Positions 1-8,398 of a stretch of DNA of 12,601 nucleotides are shown piece after piece. The DNA lies in assembly GCA_023388955.1 (NCBI GenBank), contig JAEWFH010000180.1:1-12601 (forward strand), in the 5' to 3' direction. The notes under the pieces were generated by a model, which was not told the origin of the DNA, searched no databases, and saw only the letters and a program-made list of their open reading frames with translations. Position 1 is the first letter of the stretch, and each line of letters opens with the position of its first letter. Source of the DNA: Pseudomonadota bacterium. Its GTDB lineage: Bacteria; Pseudomonadota; Gammaproteobacteria; Xanthomonadales; Xanthomonadaceae. The translations under genes and the position numbers were made by a program.

Positions 1-968
1 ACGCCCTCGCGCTCTTCCTCCAGCTCGGCCAGGGTCTTGTCCATGGCCGCACGGCTGAACTCGTCGATCTCCAGGCCTTCGACGCGCTTGTACTCGCCGT
101 TCTCGGTGGTCACCGGCACGCCGTAGATGATGCCTTCGGGAATGCCGTAGCTGCCGTCGGACGGCACGCCCATGGTCACCCACTCGCCATCGCTGCCCAG
201 CACCCAGTCACGGATGTGGTCGATGGCGGCGTTGGCCGCCGAGGCCGCCGAGGACAGGCCGCGGGCCTCGATGATCGCCGCGCCGCGCTTGCCCACCTTC
301 GGGATGAACTCGTTGGCGTTCCAGTCGGCGTCGTTGACCTTGTCCTTCAGCGACTCGCCGTTGGCCGTGGCGAAGCGGTAGTCCGGATACATGGTCGGGC
401 TGTGGTTGCCCCACACCACCAGCTTCTTGATGTCGCCGACCGGCACGCCCGCCTTGTTGGCCAGCTGGCTCAGCGCGCGGTTGTGGTCCAGGCGCAGCAT
501 CGCGGTGAAGTTCGCAGCCTTCAGGTCCGGCGCCGACTTCATGGCGATGTAGGCGTTGGTGTTGGCCGGGTTGCCGACCACCAGCACCTTGACGTCGCGG
601 CTGGCGACCTTGTTCAGCGCCGCGCCCTGGGCGGTGAAGATCTTGGCGTTCTCCAGCAGCAGGTCCTTGCGCTCCATGCCCGGGCCGCGCGGACGCGCAC
701 CGACCAGCAGGGCGATGTCGGCGTCCTTGAACGCGACCTCGGCGTCGTCGGTGCCAACCATGCCGGCCAGCAGCGGGAACGCGCAGTCCTCCAGTTCCAT
801 CATCACGCCCTTGAGCGCGGCCTGGGCCTTCTCCATCGGCAGCTCGAGCATCTGCAGGATGACCGGCTGGTCCTTGCCCAGCATCTCGCCCGAGGCGATG
901 CGGAACAACAGGGAATAGCCGATCTGGCCGGCAGCACCGGTCACGGCAACGCGGACGGGGGTTTTCAT
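1..968 (-). CDS. mdh: Malate dehydrogenase, 3' end beyond the window
   Basis: Catalyses the NAD-dependent interconversion of malate and oxaloacetate in the TCA cycle, in the cytoplasm. The visible 322 codons begin MKTPVRVAVTGAAGQIGYSL, with the Rossmann nucleotide-binding loop at residues 10-18. The mobile loop GARPRGPGMER (residues 90-100) carries two likely substrate-binding arginines (Arg94, Arg100). The Asp-His catalytic pair is Asp161 (in LDHNR, with Arg164) and His189 (in WGNHSPTMYPD). This is the cytosolic-type, LDH-like MDH of about 328 residues, not the E. coli 312-residue type, so only a few C-terminal residues should be missing. The start is fixed by an AGGAG at 976-980, seven bases from the ATG. 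The upstream aminotransferase stops 13 nt before the start, so the two are probably one operon. Nothing looks broken. Confidence 0.97.
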   Translation of the reverse strand, partial: MKTPVRVAVTGAAGQIGYSLLFRIASGEMLGKDQPVILQMLELPMEKAQAALKGVMMELEDCAFPLLAGMVGTDDAEVAFKDADIALLVGARPRGPGMERKDLLLENAKIFTAQGAALNKVASRDVKVLVVGNPANTNAYIAMKSAPDLKAANFTAMLRLDHNRALSQLANKAGVPVGDIKKLVVWGNHSPTMYPDYRFATANGESLKDKVNDADWNANEFIPKVGKRGAAIIEARGLSSAASAANAAIDHIRDWVLGSDGEWVTMGVPSDGSYGIPEGIIYGVPVTTENGEYKRVEGLEIDEFSRAAMDKTLAELEEEREG

Positions 969-981
969 GTGGGGGCTCCTG

Positions 982-2187
982 TCAGCTCAGTTCGTTGAAG
1001 AATTCGCGGATGCGCTCCATGCCGGGCATGAGCTGCGGCGTGGGGCAGGTGTAGCTGATGCGCAGCGAGCGCGGCTCGCCGAAGGCCGAGCCCGGCACGC
1101 AGGCCACGCCCTTGGCTTCCAGCAGCACGCTGCACAGCTCCACGTCGTTGCCGATCACCTTGCCGGTCGGGCCATGGGTCTTGCCGAAGGCACAGCTGAT
1201 GTCCGGGAACACGTAGAAGGCGCCCTGCGGACGCGGGCAGACCACGCCTTCGATGGAGGCGAGCACGTCCATCACCTGGTCACGCTTGGCCTGGAACTCG
1301 GCGGCCTTCTCGCGCGGCACGTCCTGCGGCCCGGCCAGCGCGGCGATGGCAGCGGCAGTGGTGACCTCGGGCAGGCTGCTGATGTGGTTGGAGTTGAGGG
1401 TGACCACGGCCTTGGCGACCTCTTCCGGCCCGGCCATGAAGCCCACGCGCCAGCCCGGCATGCCGTAGGTCTTGGACAGCGAGTCGACGAAGATCACCCG
1501 GTCGCGCAGCTCCGGGCGCGCGTGCACGAAGTTGTGGTACCCCACGCCGTCGAAGACCATCTTGTTGTAGATGTCGTCGGTGATCACCCAGGTGTCGGGG
1601 TACTTGGCGATCACATCGGCCAGCGCGCTGATCTCGTCCTTCGTATAGACCATGCCGGTCGGGTTGGACGGGTTGTTGAACAGGAACACGCGCGGCTTCT
1701 TCGCCAGCGCGGCGTCCAGCTGCGCGGGAGTCAGCTTGTAGTCCTGCTCGGGCGGGCACGGCAGCAGGTCGACCTTGGCATCGACGATTTCGGCGATGTC
1801 CAGGTAGCTGGTCCAGTAGGGGGTCGGGAAGGCGATGGTGTCGCCGTCGTCCAGCAGCGCCTCGGCCAGGTTGTAGAGCACGTGCTTGGCGCCAACGCCG
1901 GTGGCCACGTTGGCGCGGCCGTATCCATCCAGGCCCAGCCCCGCCATGTGCGCGAGGAAGGCATCCAGCAGCGCATCGGCGCCGCGGTTGCTGCCGTACT
2001 GCCCGCTGTCGTTGTCGAGCGACTCGCGCACCGCCTGGTAGACGTGCTCGCCGGGGAGGAAGTTCGGGACGCCGATCGAAAAGCTGATGACATCGCGGCC
2101 TTCGGCCTTCAGGCGCTTGGCCTTCTCGGCGATCAGCATGATCGCACTGGGCTTGGCGCGGCCGATCCGCCGGGAGAGCTGGGGCAT
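982..2187 (-). CDS. aspC: PLP-dependent class I/II aminotransferase, aspartate aminotransferase-like
   Basis: A fold-type I PLP aminotransferase of 401 residues, probably moving amino groups between aspartate and 2-oxoglutarate; the substrate is inferred, not shown. Visible landmarks are the NNPSNPTG motif (Asn175 in SNPTG), the ITDDIY aspartate pair at 204-205 that contacts the pyridine nitrogen, the Schiff-base lysine Lys239 in DSLSKTYGMPGWR, and a C-terminal Arg376 in LRISYT that should bind the substrate carboxylate. Where subgroup Ib enzymes usually read GEPDF, this one reads IGVPNF, so specificity could differ. I chose the ATG at 2187 because GAGGT lies five bases upstream and the protein then starts MPQLSRRIGRAKPS, the normal family N-terminus. 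The open frame runs 23 codons further without a family match. It is followed 13 nt later by mdh, which uses the same oxaloacetate pool. Confidence 0.92.
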   Translation of the reverse strand: MPQLSRRIGRAKPSAIMLIAEKAKRLKAEGRDVISFSIGVPNFLPGEHVYQAVRESLDNDSGQYGSNRGADALLDAFLAHMAGLGLDGYGRANVATGVGAKHVLYNLAEALLDDGDTIAFPTPYWTSYLDIAEIVDAKVDLLPCPPEQDYKLTPAQLDAALAKKPRVFLFNNPSNPTGMVYTKDEISALADVIAKYPDTWVITDDIYNKMVFDGVGYHNFVHARPELRDRVIFVDSLSKTYGMPGWRVGFMAGPEEVAKAVVTLNSNHISSLPEVTTAAAIAALAGPQDVPREKAAEFQAKRDQVMDVLASIEGVVCPRPQGAFYVFPDISCAFGKTHGPTGKVIGNDVELCSVLLEAKGVACVPGSAFGEPRSLRISYTCPTPQLMPGMERIREFFNELS

Positions 2188-2216
2188 CTTGGACCTCGTT
2201 TGTAGACGTGACGGAC

Positions 2217-2233
2217 GGCCGGGAAACCCGGCC
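2217..2233 (-). repeat. Hairpin in the aspC leader
   Basis: A perfect 7-bp inverted repeat, GGCCGGG-AAA-CCCGGCC, lies 30-46 nt upstream of the aspC start. It is nested inside a second pair, GACGG (2210-2214) with CCGTC (2241-2245). No T tract follows on the minus strand, so it does not look like a terminator for ppiB. If the predicted promoter is right, it falls in the 5' untranslated region of the aspC-mdh mRNA, where it could stabilise the 5' end or act in regulation. Function is inferred only. Confidence 0.45.
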
Positions 2234-2246
2234 GGGAAGACCGTCA

Positions 2247-2255
2247 ATTCTACCA
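2247..2255 (-). promoter_or_regulatory. Candidate extended -10 promoter for aspC-mdh
   Basis: Read on the minus strand this is TGG TAGAAT, an extended -10 element (TGn plus a hexamer matching TATAAT at five of six positions). No good -35 is seen 16-18 nt upstream, as is common for extended -10 promoters. Predicted transcription would begin near 2240, giving a leader of about 53 nt before the aspC ATG. It lies between the ppiB stop and aspC, where a promoter is expected. Confidence 0.45.
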
Positions 2256-2322
2256 CGCAGGCCCTTTTCCACTGCAGGGCGCAACCGCCGTATTGCCGCG
2301 TGTTGCGCCCGCTGGAGGCCGG

Positions 2323-2817
2323 TCAGGCGTCGAGGGTCTTGTTCCAGTCGGCGACGCGGTCGGCCTTCGCGGCCAGGGCGGCGTCGACGTCGCCTTCCAG
2401 CTTCACCGACTTGATCTTGTCGCCCTGCTTGATGGAGTCGACGACTTCCATGCCCTCGAGCACCTTGCCGAACACGGTGTGCTTGCCGTCCAGCCAGGGG
2501 CACGGCACGTGGGTGATGAAGAACTGGCTGCCATTGGTGCCCGGGCCGGCATTGGCCATGGAAAGCACCCCGCGCTCGTGCGCCAGACCGTTGCCGGTCT
2601 CGTCCTCGAAACGGTAGCCGGGGCCGCCGGTGCCGGTGCCCTGCGGGCAGCCGCCCTGGACCATGAAATCGTTGATGACGCGGTGGAAGTTCAGCCCGTC
2701 GTAGAAGCCACGCTTGGCCAGGTTGGCGAAGTTGGCAACGGTCAGCGGGGCCTTCTCGGGCTCCAGCTGGACACGGATCGGGCCGCGGTCGGTATCGAAA
2801 GTGGCGGTCAGGCTCAT
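2323..2817 (-). CDS. ppiB: Cytoplasmic cyclophilin-type peptidyl-prolyl cis-trans isomerase
   Basis: Speeds cis-trans isomerisation of Xaa-Pro peptide bonds during protein folding. The 164-residue protein is essentially the cyclophilin domain alone. The catalytic set of the family is complete: Arg46 and Phe51 and Gln54 in FHRVINDFMVQGG, Gln98 and Phe100 in NGSQFFIT, Trp108 and His113 in WLDGKHTVFG (matching human CypA Arg55, Phe60, Gln111, Phe113, Trp121, His126). There is no signal peptide, so it should be cytoplasmic, like E. coli PpiB rather than periplasmic PpiA. The ATG at 2817 is preceded by GGAG with a five-base gap. The open frame continues upstream across the typA promoter and coding region as antisense; that extension is not real. 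It is divergent from typA and separated from aspC by 135 nt. Confidence 0.95.
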   Translation of the reverse strand: MSLTATFDTDRGPIRVQLEPEKAPLTVANFANLAKRGFYDGLNFHRVINDFMVQGGCPQGTGTGGPGYRFEDETGNGLAHERGVLSMANAGPGTNGSQFFITHVPCPWLDGKHTVFGKVLEGMEVVDSIKQGDKIKSVKLEGDVDAALAAKADRVADWNKTLDA

Positions 2818-2847
2818 GGTGGCTCCGGGTGGGGAAGGTGACCGGGA

Positions 2848-2853
2848 AGCATA
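2848..2853 (-). promoter_or_regulatory. Candidate -10 element for ppiB
   Basis: On the minus strand this reads TATGCT, four of six matches to TATAAT, about 31 nt upstream of the ppiB start. No recognisable -35 sits at the usual distance. It is supported mainly by its place in the divergent ppiB-typA spacer. Confidence 0.25.
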
Positions 2854-2893
2854 ACGCAGCAACGCGAGGACGCTGGCGACGCCGCAACCCCGA

Positions 2894-2899
2894 TATACT
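2894..2899 (+). promoter_or_regulatory. Candidate -10 element for typA
   Basis: TATACT matches TATAAT at five of six positions in an otherwise very GC-rich spacer. It would start transcription near 2906 and give a leader of about 35 nt. The region 16-19 nt upstream has no good -35 match. On this reading the 18-bp palindrome at 2918-2935 would fall inside the leader. Confidence 0.4.
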
Positions 2900-2917
2900 G
2901 GCTGACTGTCCCTGAAA

Positions 2918-2935
2918 AACGGCCGCGCGGCCGTT
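2918..2935. repeat. Perfect 18-bp palindrome just before typA
   Basis: AACGGCCGCGCGGCCGTT is its own reverse complement and ends six bases before the typA ATG. As RNA it could form a stem of seven base pairs with a GCGC loop covering the ribosome entry zone; as DNA it could be a symmetric operator. Between it and the start codon stands TCCTCC, a pyrimidine run instead of a Shine-Dalgarno sequence. Confidence 0.6.
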
Positions 2936-2941
2936 CCTCCC

Positions 2942-4801
2942 ATGTCCTCGCATCCTTCCGTCCAGCGCCTGCGCAACATCGCCATCGTCGCCCACGTCGA
3001 CCATGGCAAGACCACCCTCGTCGACCAGCTCCTCAAGTCCTCCGGGACCCTGAACGAGCGCGCGGCGGTCCCCGACCGGGTGATGGACAGCGGCGACATC
3101 GAAAAGGAACGCGGGATCACCATCCTGTCCAAGAACACCGCGATCCGCTGGACCGACCCGCAGGGCGAGCAGTGGCGGATCAACATCGTCGACACCCCGG
3201 GACACGCCGACTTCGGTGGCGAGGTCGAGCGCGTGCTGTCGATGGTGGACTCGGTGCTGGTGCTGGTGGACGCGATGGACGGGCCGATGCCGCAGACGCG
3301 CTTCGTCACCCAGAAGGCGTTCGCGATGGGCTTCAAGCCGATCGTGGTCATCAACAAGGTCGACCGTCCGGGTGCCCGCCCGAGCTGGGTGCTGGACCAG
3401 ACCTTCGACCTGTTCGACCGCCTGGGCGCCAACGAGGAGCAGCTCGACTTCCCGGTGGTCTACGCCTCCGGCCTGCAGGGCTTCGCGGGGCTGGACGAGG
3501 GCGTGCGCGAGGGCGACATGACCCCGCTGTTCGAGGCGATCTGCAAGCACGTGCCGGCGCCGGACGTCGATCCCGACGGCACGTTCCAGATGCGGGTGTC
3601 GAGCCTGGACCACAACAGCTACGTCGGCATGATCGGCGTGGGCCGGATCCAGCGCGGCAAGGTGCGCACCAACCAGGCGGTCACCATCGTCGACCGCGAA
3701 GGCAAGACCCGCGGCGGCAAGGTGCTGCAGGTGCTGGGCTTCATGGGCCTGGAACGGGTCGAGGTCGAGCAGGCCAGCGCCGGCGACATCATCGCCTTCT
3801 CGGGCATCGACCCGCTGGGCATTTCCGACACGCTGTGCGACCCGGCCGCGGTCGAGCAGCTGCCGGTGCTCACGGTGGACGAGCCGACCATCTCGATGAC
3901 CTTCCAGGTCAACGACTCCCCGTTCGCGGGGACCAAGGACCACAGCGGCGGCAAGTTCCTGACCAGCCGCCAGTTGCGCGACCGGCTGGTGCGCGAGACC
4001 GCGCACAACGTGGCCCTGCGCGTGGAGGACACCGCCGACGCCGACAAGTTCAAGGTTTCCGGCCGCGGCGAACTGCACCTGTCGATCCTGATCGAGAACA
4101 TGCGGCGCGAGGGCTACGAACTGGCGGTGTCGCGCCCGGAAGTGATCATGCGCGAGATCGACGGGGTGATGCAGGAGCCGTACGAGGCGCTGGTCGTCGA
4201 CCTGGACGAGCAGTACCAGGGCAACGTCATGGGACGCCTGGGCGAGCGCAAGGCGATCCTGCAGAACATGGAGGCCGACGGGAAGGGCCGGGTGCGCCTG
4301 GAGTTCATCATCCCCGCCCGCGGGCTGATCGGCTTCCAGACCGAGTTCAAGACCCTCACCGCCGGCACCGGCATGATGTTCCACGTGTTCGACCACTTCG
4401 GCCCGCGCAGCACCGGCGAGGTTGGCCAGCGCCAGAACGGCGTGCTGATCTCCAACGCCACCGGTCCGTCCCCGGCCTATGCACAGATCGCCATGCAGGA
4501 GCGCGGGCGGCTCATGATCGAACCCGGCCAGGAGATCTATGAAGGCCAGATCGTGGGCATCCACGCCAAGGACAACGACCTGACCGTCAATGCCCTGCGC
4601 GGCAAGCAGCTGACCAACTTCCGGGCCTCGGGCAAGGACGATGACGAGGGCCTGGTGCCGCCGGTGAAGTTCTCCCTGGAGCAGGCGCTGGAGTTCATCG
4701 ACGACGACGAACTGGTCGAGGTCACCCCGAAGGCGATCCGCCTGCGCAAGAAGCACCGCACCGAGGTCGACCGCAAGCGGGCTTCGCGCGCGGCGGGCTG
4801 A
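2942..4801 (+). CDS. typA: Ribosome-associated translational GTPase TypA/BipA
   Basis: A GTPase of the EF-G/LepA superfamily that binds the 70S ribosome and, in E. coli, assists 50S assembly at low temperature and stress adaptation. It has 619 residues against about 607 in E. coli. The G motifs are all present: AHVDHGKT (17-24), RGITI (58-62), DTPGH (84-88), NKVD (138-141) and SGL (176-178). These are followed by EF-Tu-like domain II, EF-G-like domains III and V, and a basic C-terminal tail ending KKHRTEVDRKRASRAAG. The ATG at 2942 is the only reasonable start: RNIAIVAHVDHGKTT begins at residue 11, close to the family N-terminus, and the next Met is at 48. It lacks an upstream purine-rich ribosome binding site. 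It stands alone on the plus strand, divergent from ppiB and convergent with the DAHP synthase gene. Confidence 0.97.
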   Translation: MSSHPSVQRLRNIAIVAHVDHGKTTLVDQLLKSSGTLNERAAVPDRVMDSGDIEKERGITILSKNTAIRWTDPQGEQWRINIVDTPGHADFGGEVERVLSMVDSVLVLVDAMDGPMPQTRFVTQKAFAMGFKPIVVINKVDRPGARPSWVLDQTFDLFDRLGANEEQLDFPVVYASGLQGFAGLDEGVREGDMTPLFEAICKHVPAPDVDPDGTFQMRVSSLDHNSYVGMIGVGRIQRGKVRTNQAVTIVDREGKTRGGKVLQVLGFMGLERVEVEQASAGDIIAFSGIDPLGISDTLCDPAAVEQLPVLTVDEPTISMTFQVNDSPFAGTKDHSGGKFLTSRQLRDRLVRETAHNVALRVEDTADADKFKVSGRGELHLSILIENMRREGYELAVSRPEVIMREIDGVMQEPYEALVVDLDEQYQGNVMGRLGERKAILQNMEADGKGRVRLEFIIPARGLIGFQTEFKTLTAGTGMMFHVFDHFGPRSTGEVGQRQNGVLISNATGPSPAYAQIAMQERGRLMIEPGQEIYEGQIVGIHAKDNDLTVNALRGKQLTNFRASGKDDDEGLVPPVKFSLEQALEFIDDDELVEVTPKAIRLRKKHRTEVDRKRASRAAG

Positions 4802-4829
4802 CGCCCGCCCCGAGCCTGCAACGCGATAG

Positions 4830-4857
4830 GCCGCCCCCCGGTGAACGGGATGGGCGG

Positions 4858-4858
<1 letters not shown>
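4830..4858. terminator. GC-rich hairpin between convergent typA and DAHP synthase genes
   Basis: GCCGCCC (4830-4836) pairs with GGGCGGC (4852-4858), and inside it CCCG (4837-4840) pairs with CGGG (4846-4849) around the loop GTGAA; only a two-base bulge (AT) interrupts the stem. It lies 29 nt after the typA stop and shares its last base with the stop codon of the opposite gene. Neither strand has a T tract after it, so it is a terminator by position and stem strength only, possibly bidirectional or RNA-protecting. Confidence 0.5.
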
Positions 4859-6237
<1,379 letters not shown>

Positions 6238-6323
6238 CAGCGGGACTTTCCAGTGCGGAGGGAACCACACATGATCCGCCCCCCGCGGCGGCGGCGCAAT
6301 CTTCCGGCCGGCAACGACAGGGA

Positions 6324-6839
6324 TCAGCGGCGCCGGAACGCGGCCCAGGCGGCCCAGGCCCCGAGCAGGACGAACCAGACCAGGCTCCAGGCCGGCATCG
6401 ACAGCCCCAGGAAAGACCAGTCGACGTCGGCGCACTCGCCCGAACCGGTCATCACTTTCTGGATGACACCGGTGACCGGCAGCATCTCCATCATGTAGTC
6501 CAGCCCGGGGCCGCACGCCGGCACCTGGTCGGCAGGCATCATCTGCAGTCGCACGTGGTTGCCGGCAACTGCCACGCCCGCCAGTGCCGCGACCAGCGCC
6601 AGCACGCCCCACGCGGACCGGCCGGCGCGCCCCTTCGGCCCGTGCAACGCGCCCAGCAGGAACACCACCCCGAGCGCGGCGAACGCGACCCGCTGGAAGA
6701 TGCACAGCGGACAAGGCTCCAGGCCCCACTGGAACTGGCTGAACAAGGCGAAGCCGATCAAGCCGGCGCAGGCGAGGAAGCCGAGCAGGAAGCTGGCGCG
6801 GAAGGAAGGACCGGCGTGCGTATTCATGGGTGGCAACAT
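6324..6839 (-). CDS. dsbB: Disulfide bond formation protein B, quinone-linked membrane oxidase
   Basis: An inner-membrane protein that reoxidises periplasmic DsbA and passes electrons to quinone. The 171 residues show four hydrophobic segments, roughly 15-34, 50-66, 76-92 and 148-167. Both redox pairs are present: Cys43 and Cys46 in EPCPLC, and Cys109 and Cys136 in the second periplasmic loop, matching E. coli Cys41/Cys44 and Cys104/Cys130. Arg50, four residues after Cys46, matches E. coli Arg48, which is involved in quinone binding. The ATG at 6839 is preferred because AAGG stands about six bases upstream; the alternative ATG at 6827 has no ribosome binding site. It follows the rplQ terminator, so it needs its own promoter, and I see no convincing one in 6840-6896. 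The DAHP synthase gene follows 86 nt later. Confidence 0.95.
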   Translation of the reverse strand: MLPPMNTHAGPSFRASFLLGFLACAGLIGFALFSQFQWGLEPCPLCIFQRVAFAALGVVFLLGALHGPKGRAGRSAWGVLALVAALAGVAVAGNHVRLQMMPADQVPACGPGLDYMMEMLPVTGVIQKVMTGSGECADVDWSFLGLSMPAWSLVWFVLLGAWAAWAAFRRR

Positions 6840-6896
6840 TACGACCTTGGAAGCCCGCTGCCTAGCGCGCCACGCCCCCGGATGGCGTGCACGGAC

Positions 6897-6926
6897 AAAA
6901 AGAAACCCCGGCCGGAGCCGGGGTTT
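6897..6926 (-). terminator. Rho-independent terminator of the alpha operon
   Basis: On the minus strand AAACCCCGGC and GCCGGGGTTT form a perfect 10-bp stem around the loop TCCG, followed by CTTTTTG. It begins 36 nt after the rplQ stop codon. This is the only canonical intrinsic terminator in the window and marks the end of the rpsM-rplQ transcript, separating it from dsbB. Confidence 0.93.
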
Positions 6927-6962
6927 CGGATCGATCGCGGGCGATCACCGCAAGCGTGCCGG

Positions 6963-7337
6963 TTACTCGGCGGCAGCTTCAGGACGATCGACCAGCTCGA
7001 CGTACGCCATCGGCGCGTTGTCACCGGCGCGGAACCCGCACTTGAGGATGCGCAGGTAACCGCCCGGGCGCTGCGCGTAGCGCGGGCCGAGCTCGACGAA
7101 CAGCGTACCGACGGCTTCCTTGTCGCGCAGGCGCGAGAAGGCGAGCCGGCGGTTGGCGACGCCGTCGTTCTTGGCCAGGGTGATCAGCGGCTCCGCAACG
7201 CGGCGCAGCTCCTTGGCCTTGGGCAGGGTGGTACGGATTGCTCCGTGCTTGATGAGGGACGCAGCCATGTTGCTGAACATCGCATCGCGATGGGCACTGG
7301 TGCGGCTGAACTTCCGTCCGGCTTTCTGGTGGCGCAT
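6963..7337 (-). CDS. rplQ: 50S ribosomal protein L17
   Basis: A component of the large ribosomal subunit. The 124 residues begin MRHQKAGRKFSRTSAHRDAM and contain the family signature TTLPKAKELRRVAEPLITLAK near residues 36-56, then RDKEAV and a C-terminal region ending in acidic and alanine residues. Length is normal for the family. The ATG is preceded by AGGA with an eight-base gap and lies 15 nt after the rpoA stop. It is the last gene of the alpha operon and is followed by the strong terminator at 6897-6926. Confidence 0.98.
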   Translation of the reverse strand: MRHQKAGRKFSRTSAHRDAMFSNMAASLIKHGAIRTTLPKAKELRRVAEPLITLAKNDGVANRRLAFSRLRDKEAVGTLFVELGPRYAQRPGGYLRILKCGFRAGDNAPMAYVELVDRPEAAAE

Positions 7338-7352
7338 GGTCGTGTTTCCTGG

Positions 7353-8351
7353 TTAGCCCATCATGCCGTGCGTGGCAATACCGGCGGGCGGCCAATTCTC
7401 AAGCTTCATGCCGAGGGACAGGCCGCGCTGAGCCAGCACTTCCTTGATCTCGGTGAGCGACTTCTTGCCGAGGTTCGGGGTCTTGAGCAGCTCAACCTCG
7501 GTCTTCTGGATCAGGTCGCCGACGTAGTAGATGCTCTCGGCCTTGAGGCAGTTGGCCGAGCGCACGGTCAGCTCCAGATCGTCGATCGGACGCAGCAGGA
7601 TCGGATCGATACCGGCACTGGCCTGCTTGGCCGGGCCACGTTCACGCTGGGTGAAGTCGCCGAACACCGACAGCTGGTCGGTGAGGATGTCGGCGGCGGT
7701 GCGCACGGCCTCCTCGCAGTCGATGGTGCCGTTGGTCTCGATGTCGAGGATCAGCTTGTCCAGGTCGGTACGCTGCTCGACACGGGCGGCCTCGACCGAG
7801 TACGCGACACGGCGGATCGGGCTGAAGCTGGCATCCAGCATCAGGCGTCCGATCGCACGGGTCTCCTCGTCGGGACGCACGCGGGCAGCCGCCGGCTGAT
7901 AGCCGAAGCCCTGCTCCACCTTCATCCGCATTTCCAGCGAGGTGTCCTTGGTCAGGTGCGCGATCACGTGGTCGGGGTTGATCACCTCGACGTTGTGGTC
8001 GGTCTTGATGTCACCGGCGGTCACGGTGCCGGGACCCTGCTTGCTGAGGGTCACGGTGGCCGACTCGCCGCTGTGCAGGCGCACGGCCACGTCCTTGAGG
8101 TTCAACAGCACCTCGAGCACGTCCTCCTGCAGGCCTTCGACCGTGGTGTACTCGTGCAGCACACCCTCGATCTCGACCTCGGTGATTGCGAAGCCCGGGA
8201 TCGAAGACAGCAGCACCCGGCGCAGCGCGTTGCCGAGGGTGTGGCCGTAGCCGCGCTCCAGCGGCTCGATCACAACCTTGCCGCGGTTGCCGTTGAGGCG
8301 TTCGATCTGGGGACCGCGGGGACGCAGTACCTGGTTGGCGGTAACCGTCAT
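7353..8351 (-). CDS. rpoA: DNA-directed RNA polymerase alpha subunit
   Basis: Dimerises to start RNA polymerase assembly and contacts UP elements and activators through its C-terminal domain. It has 332 residues: an N-terminal assembly domain (about 1-235), a flexible linker and the C-terminal domain (about 250-320). The DNA-contacting residues of E. coli alpha (Arg265, Asn268, Cys269, Gly296, Lys298, Ser299, Glu302) all match here at one position lower, Arg264, Asn267, Cys268, Gly295, Lys297, Ser298 and Glu301, so UP-element recognition should be conserved. AGGAG stands about ten bases before the ATG at 8351. It is separated from rpsD by 60 nt, long for this operon, with a strong hairpin in the gap. 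Confidence 0.98.
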   Translation of the reverse strand: MTVTANQVLRPRGPQIERLNGNRGKVVIEPLERGYGHTLGNALRRVLLSSIPGFAITEVEIEGVLHEYTTVEGLQEDVLEVLLNLKDVAVRLHSGESATVTLSKQGPGTVTAGDIKTDHNVEVINPDHVIAHLTKDTSLEMRMKVEQGFGYQPAAARVRPDEETRAIGRLMLDASFSPIRRVAYSVEAARVEQRTDLDKLILDIETNGTIDCEEAVRTAADILTDQLSVFGDFTQRERGPAKQASAGIDPILLRPIDDLELTVRSANCLKAESIYYVGDLIQKTEVELLKTPNLGKKSLTEIKEVLAQRGLSLGMKLENWPPAGIATHGMMG

Positions 8352-8368
8352 GTTGGGGGGTCTCCTGT

Positions 8369-8398
8369 GGGTCCGCGGCCGGGGATGGCCGCGGGCCC
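8369..8398 (-). repeat. Strong hairpin in the rpsD-rpoA spacer
   Basis: CCGCGGCC (8373-8380) and GGCCGCGG (8387-8394) form a perfect 8-bp stem around a six-base loop, and GGG (8369-8371) can pair with CCC (8396-8398) beyond one mismatch. It lies between the rpsD stop and the rpoA ribosome binding site (AGGAG at about 8361-8365). There is no T tract, so it is not an ordinary terminator. It may tune RpoA output relative to the ribosomal proteins, or mark an RNA processing site; this is inference. Confidence 0.6.

Noticed and set aside
967..2205. A 412-codon plus-strand frame opposite aspC
   Set aside because: It mirrors the aminotransferase gene, with a histidine- and glycine-rich composition typical of antisense frames and no family resemblance.
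2818..3432. Upstream extension of ppiB to 369 codons
   Set aside because: The extension lies antisense to typA and over its promoter; cyclophilins of this type begin at the ATG at 2817, which has a good ribosome binding site.
6838..6896. A promoter for dsbB
   Set aside because: A TAGGCA at 6859-6864 on the minus strand is the best -10 candidate but matches the consensus poorly and has no -35; not strong enough to list.
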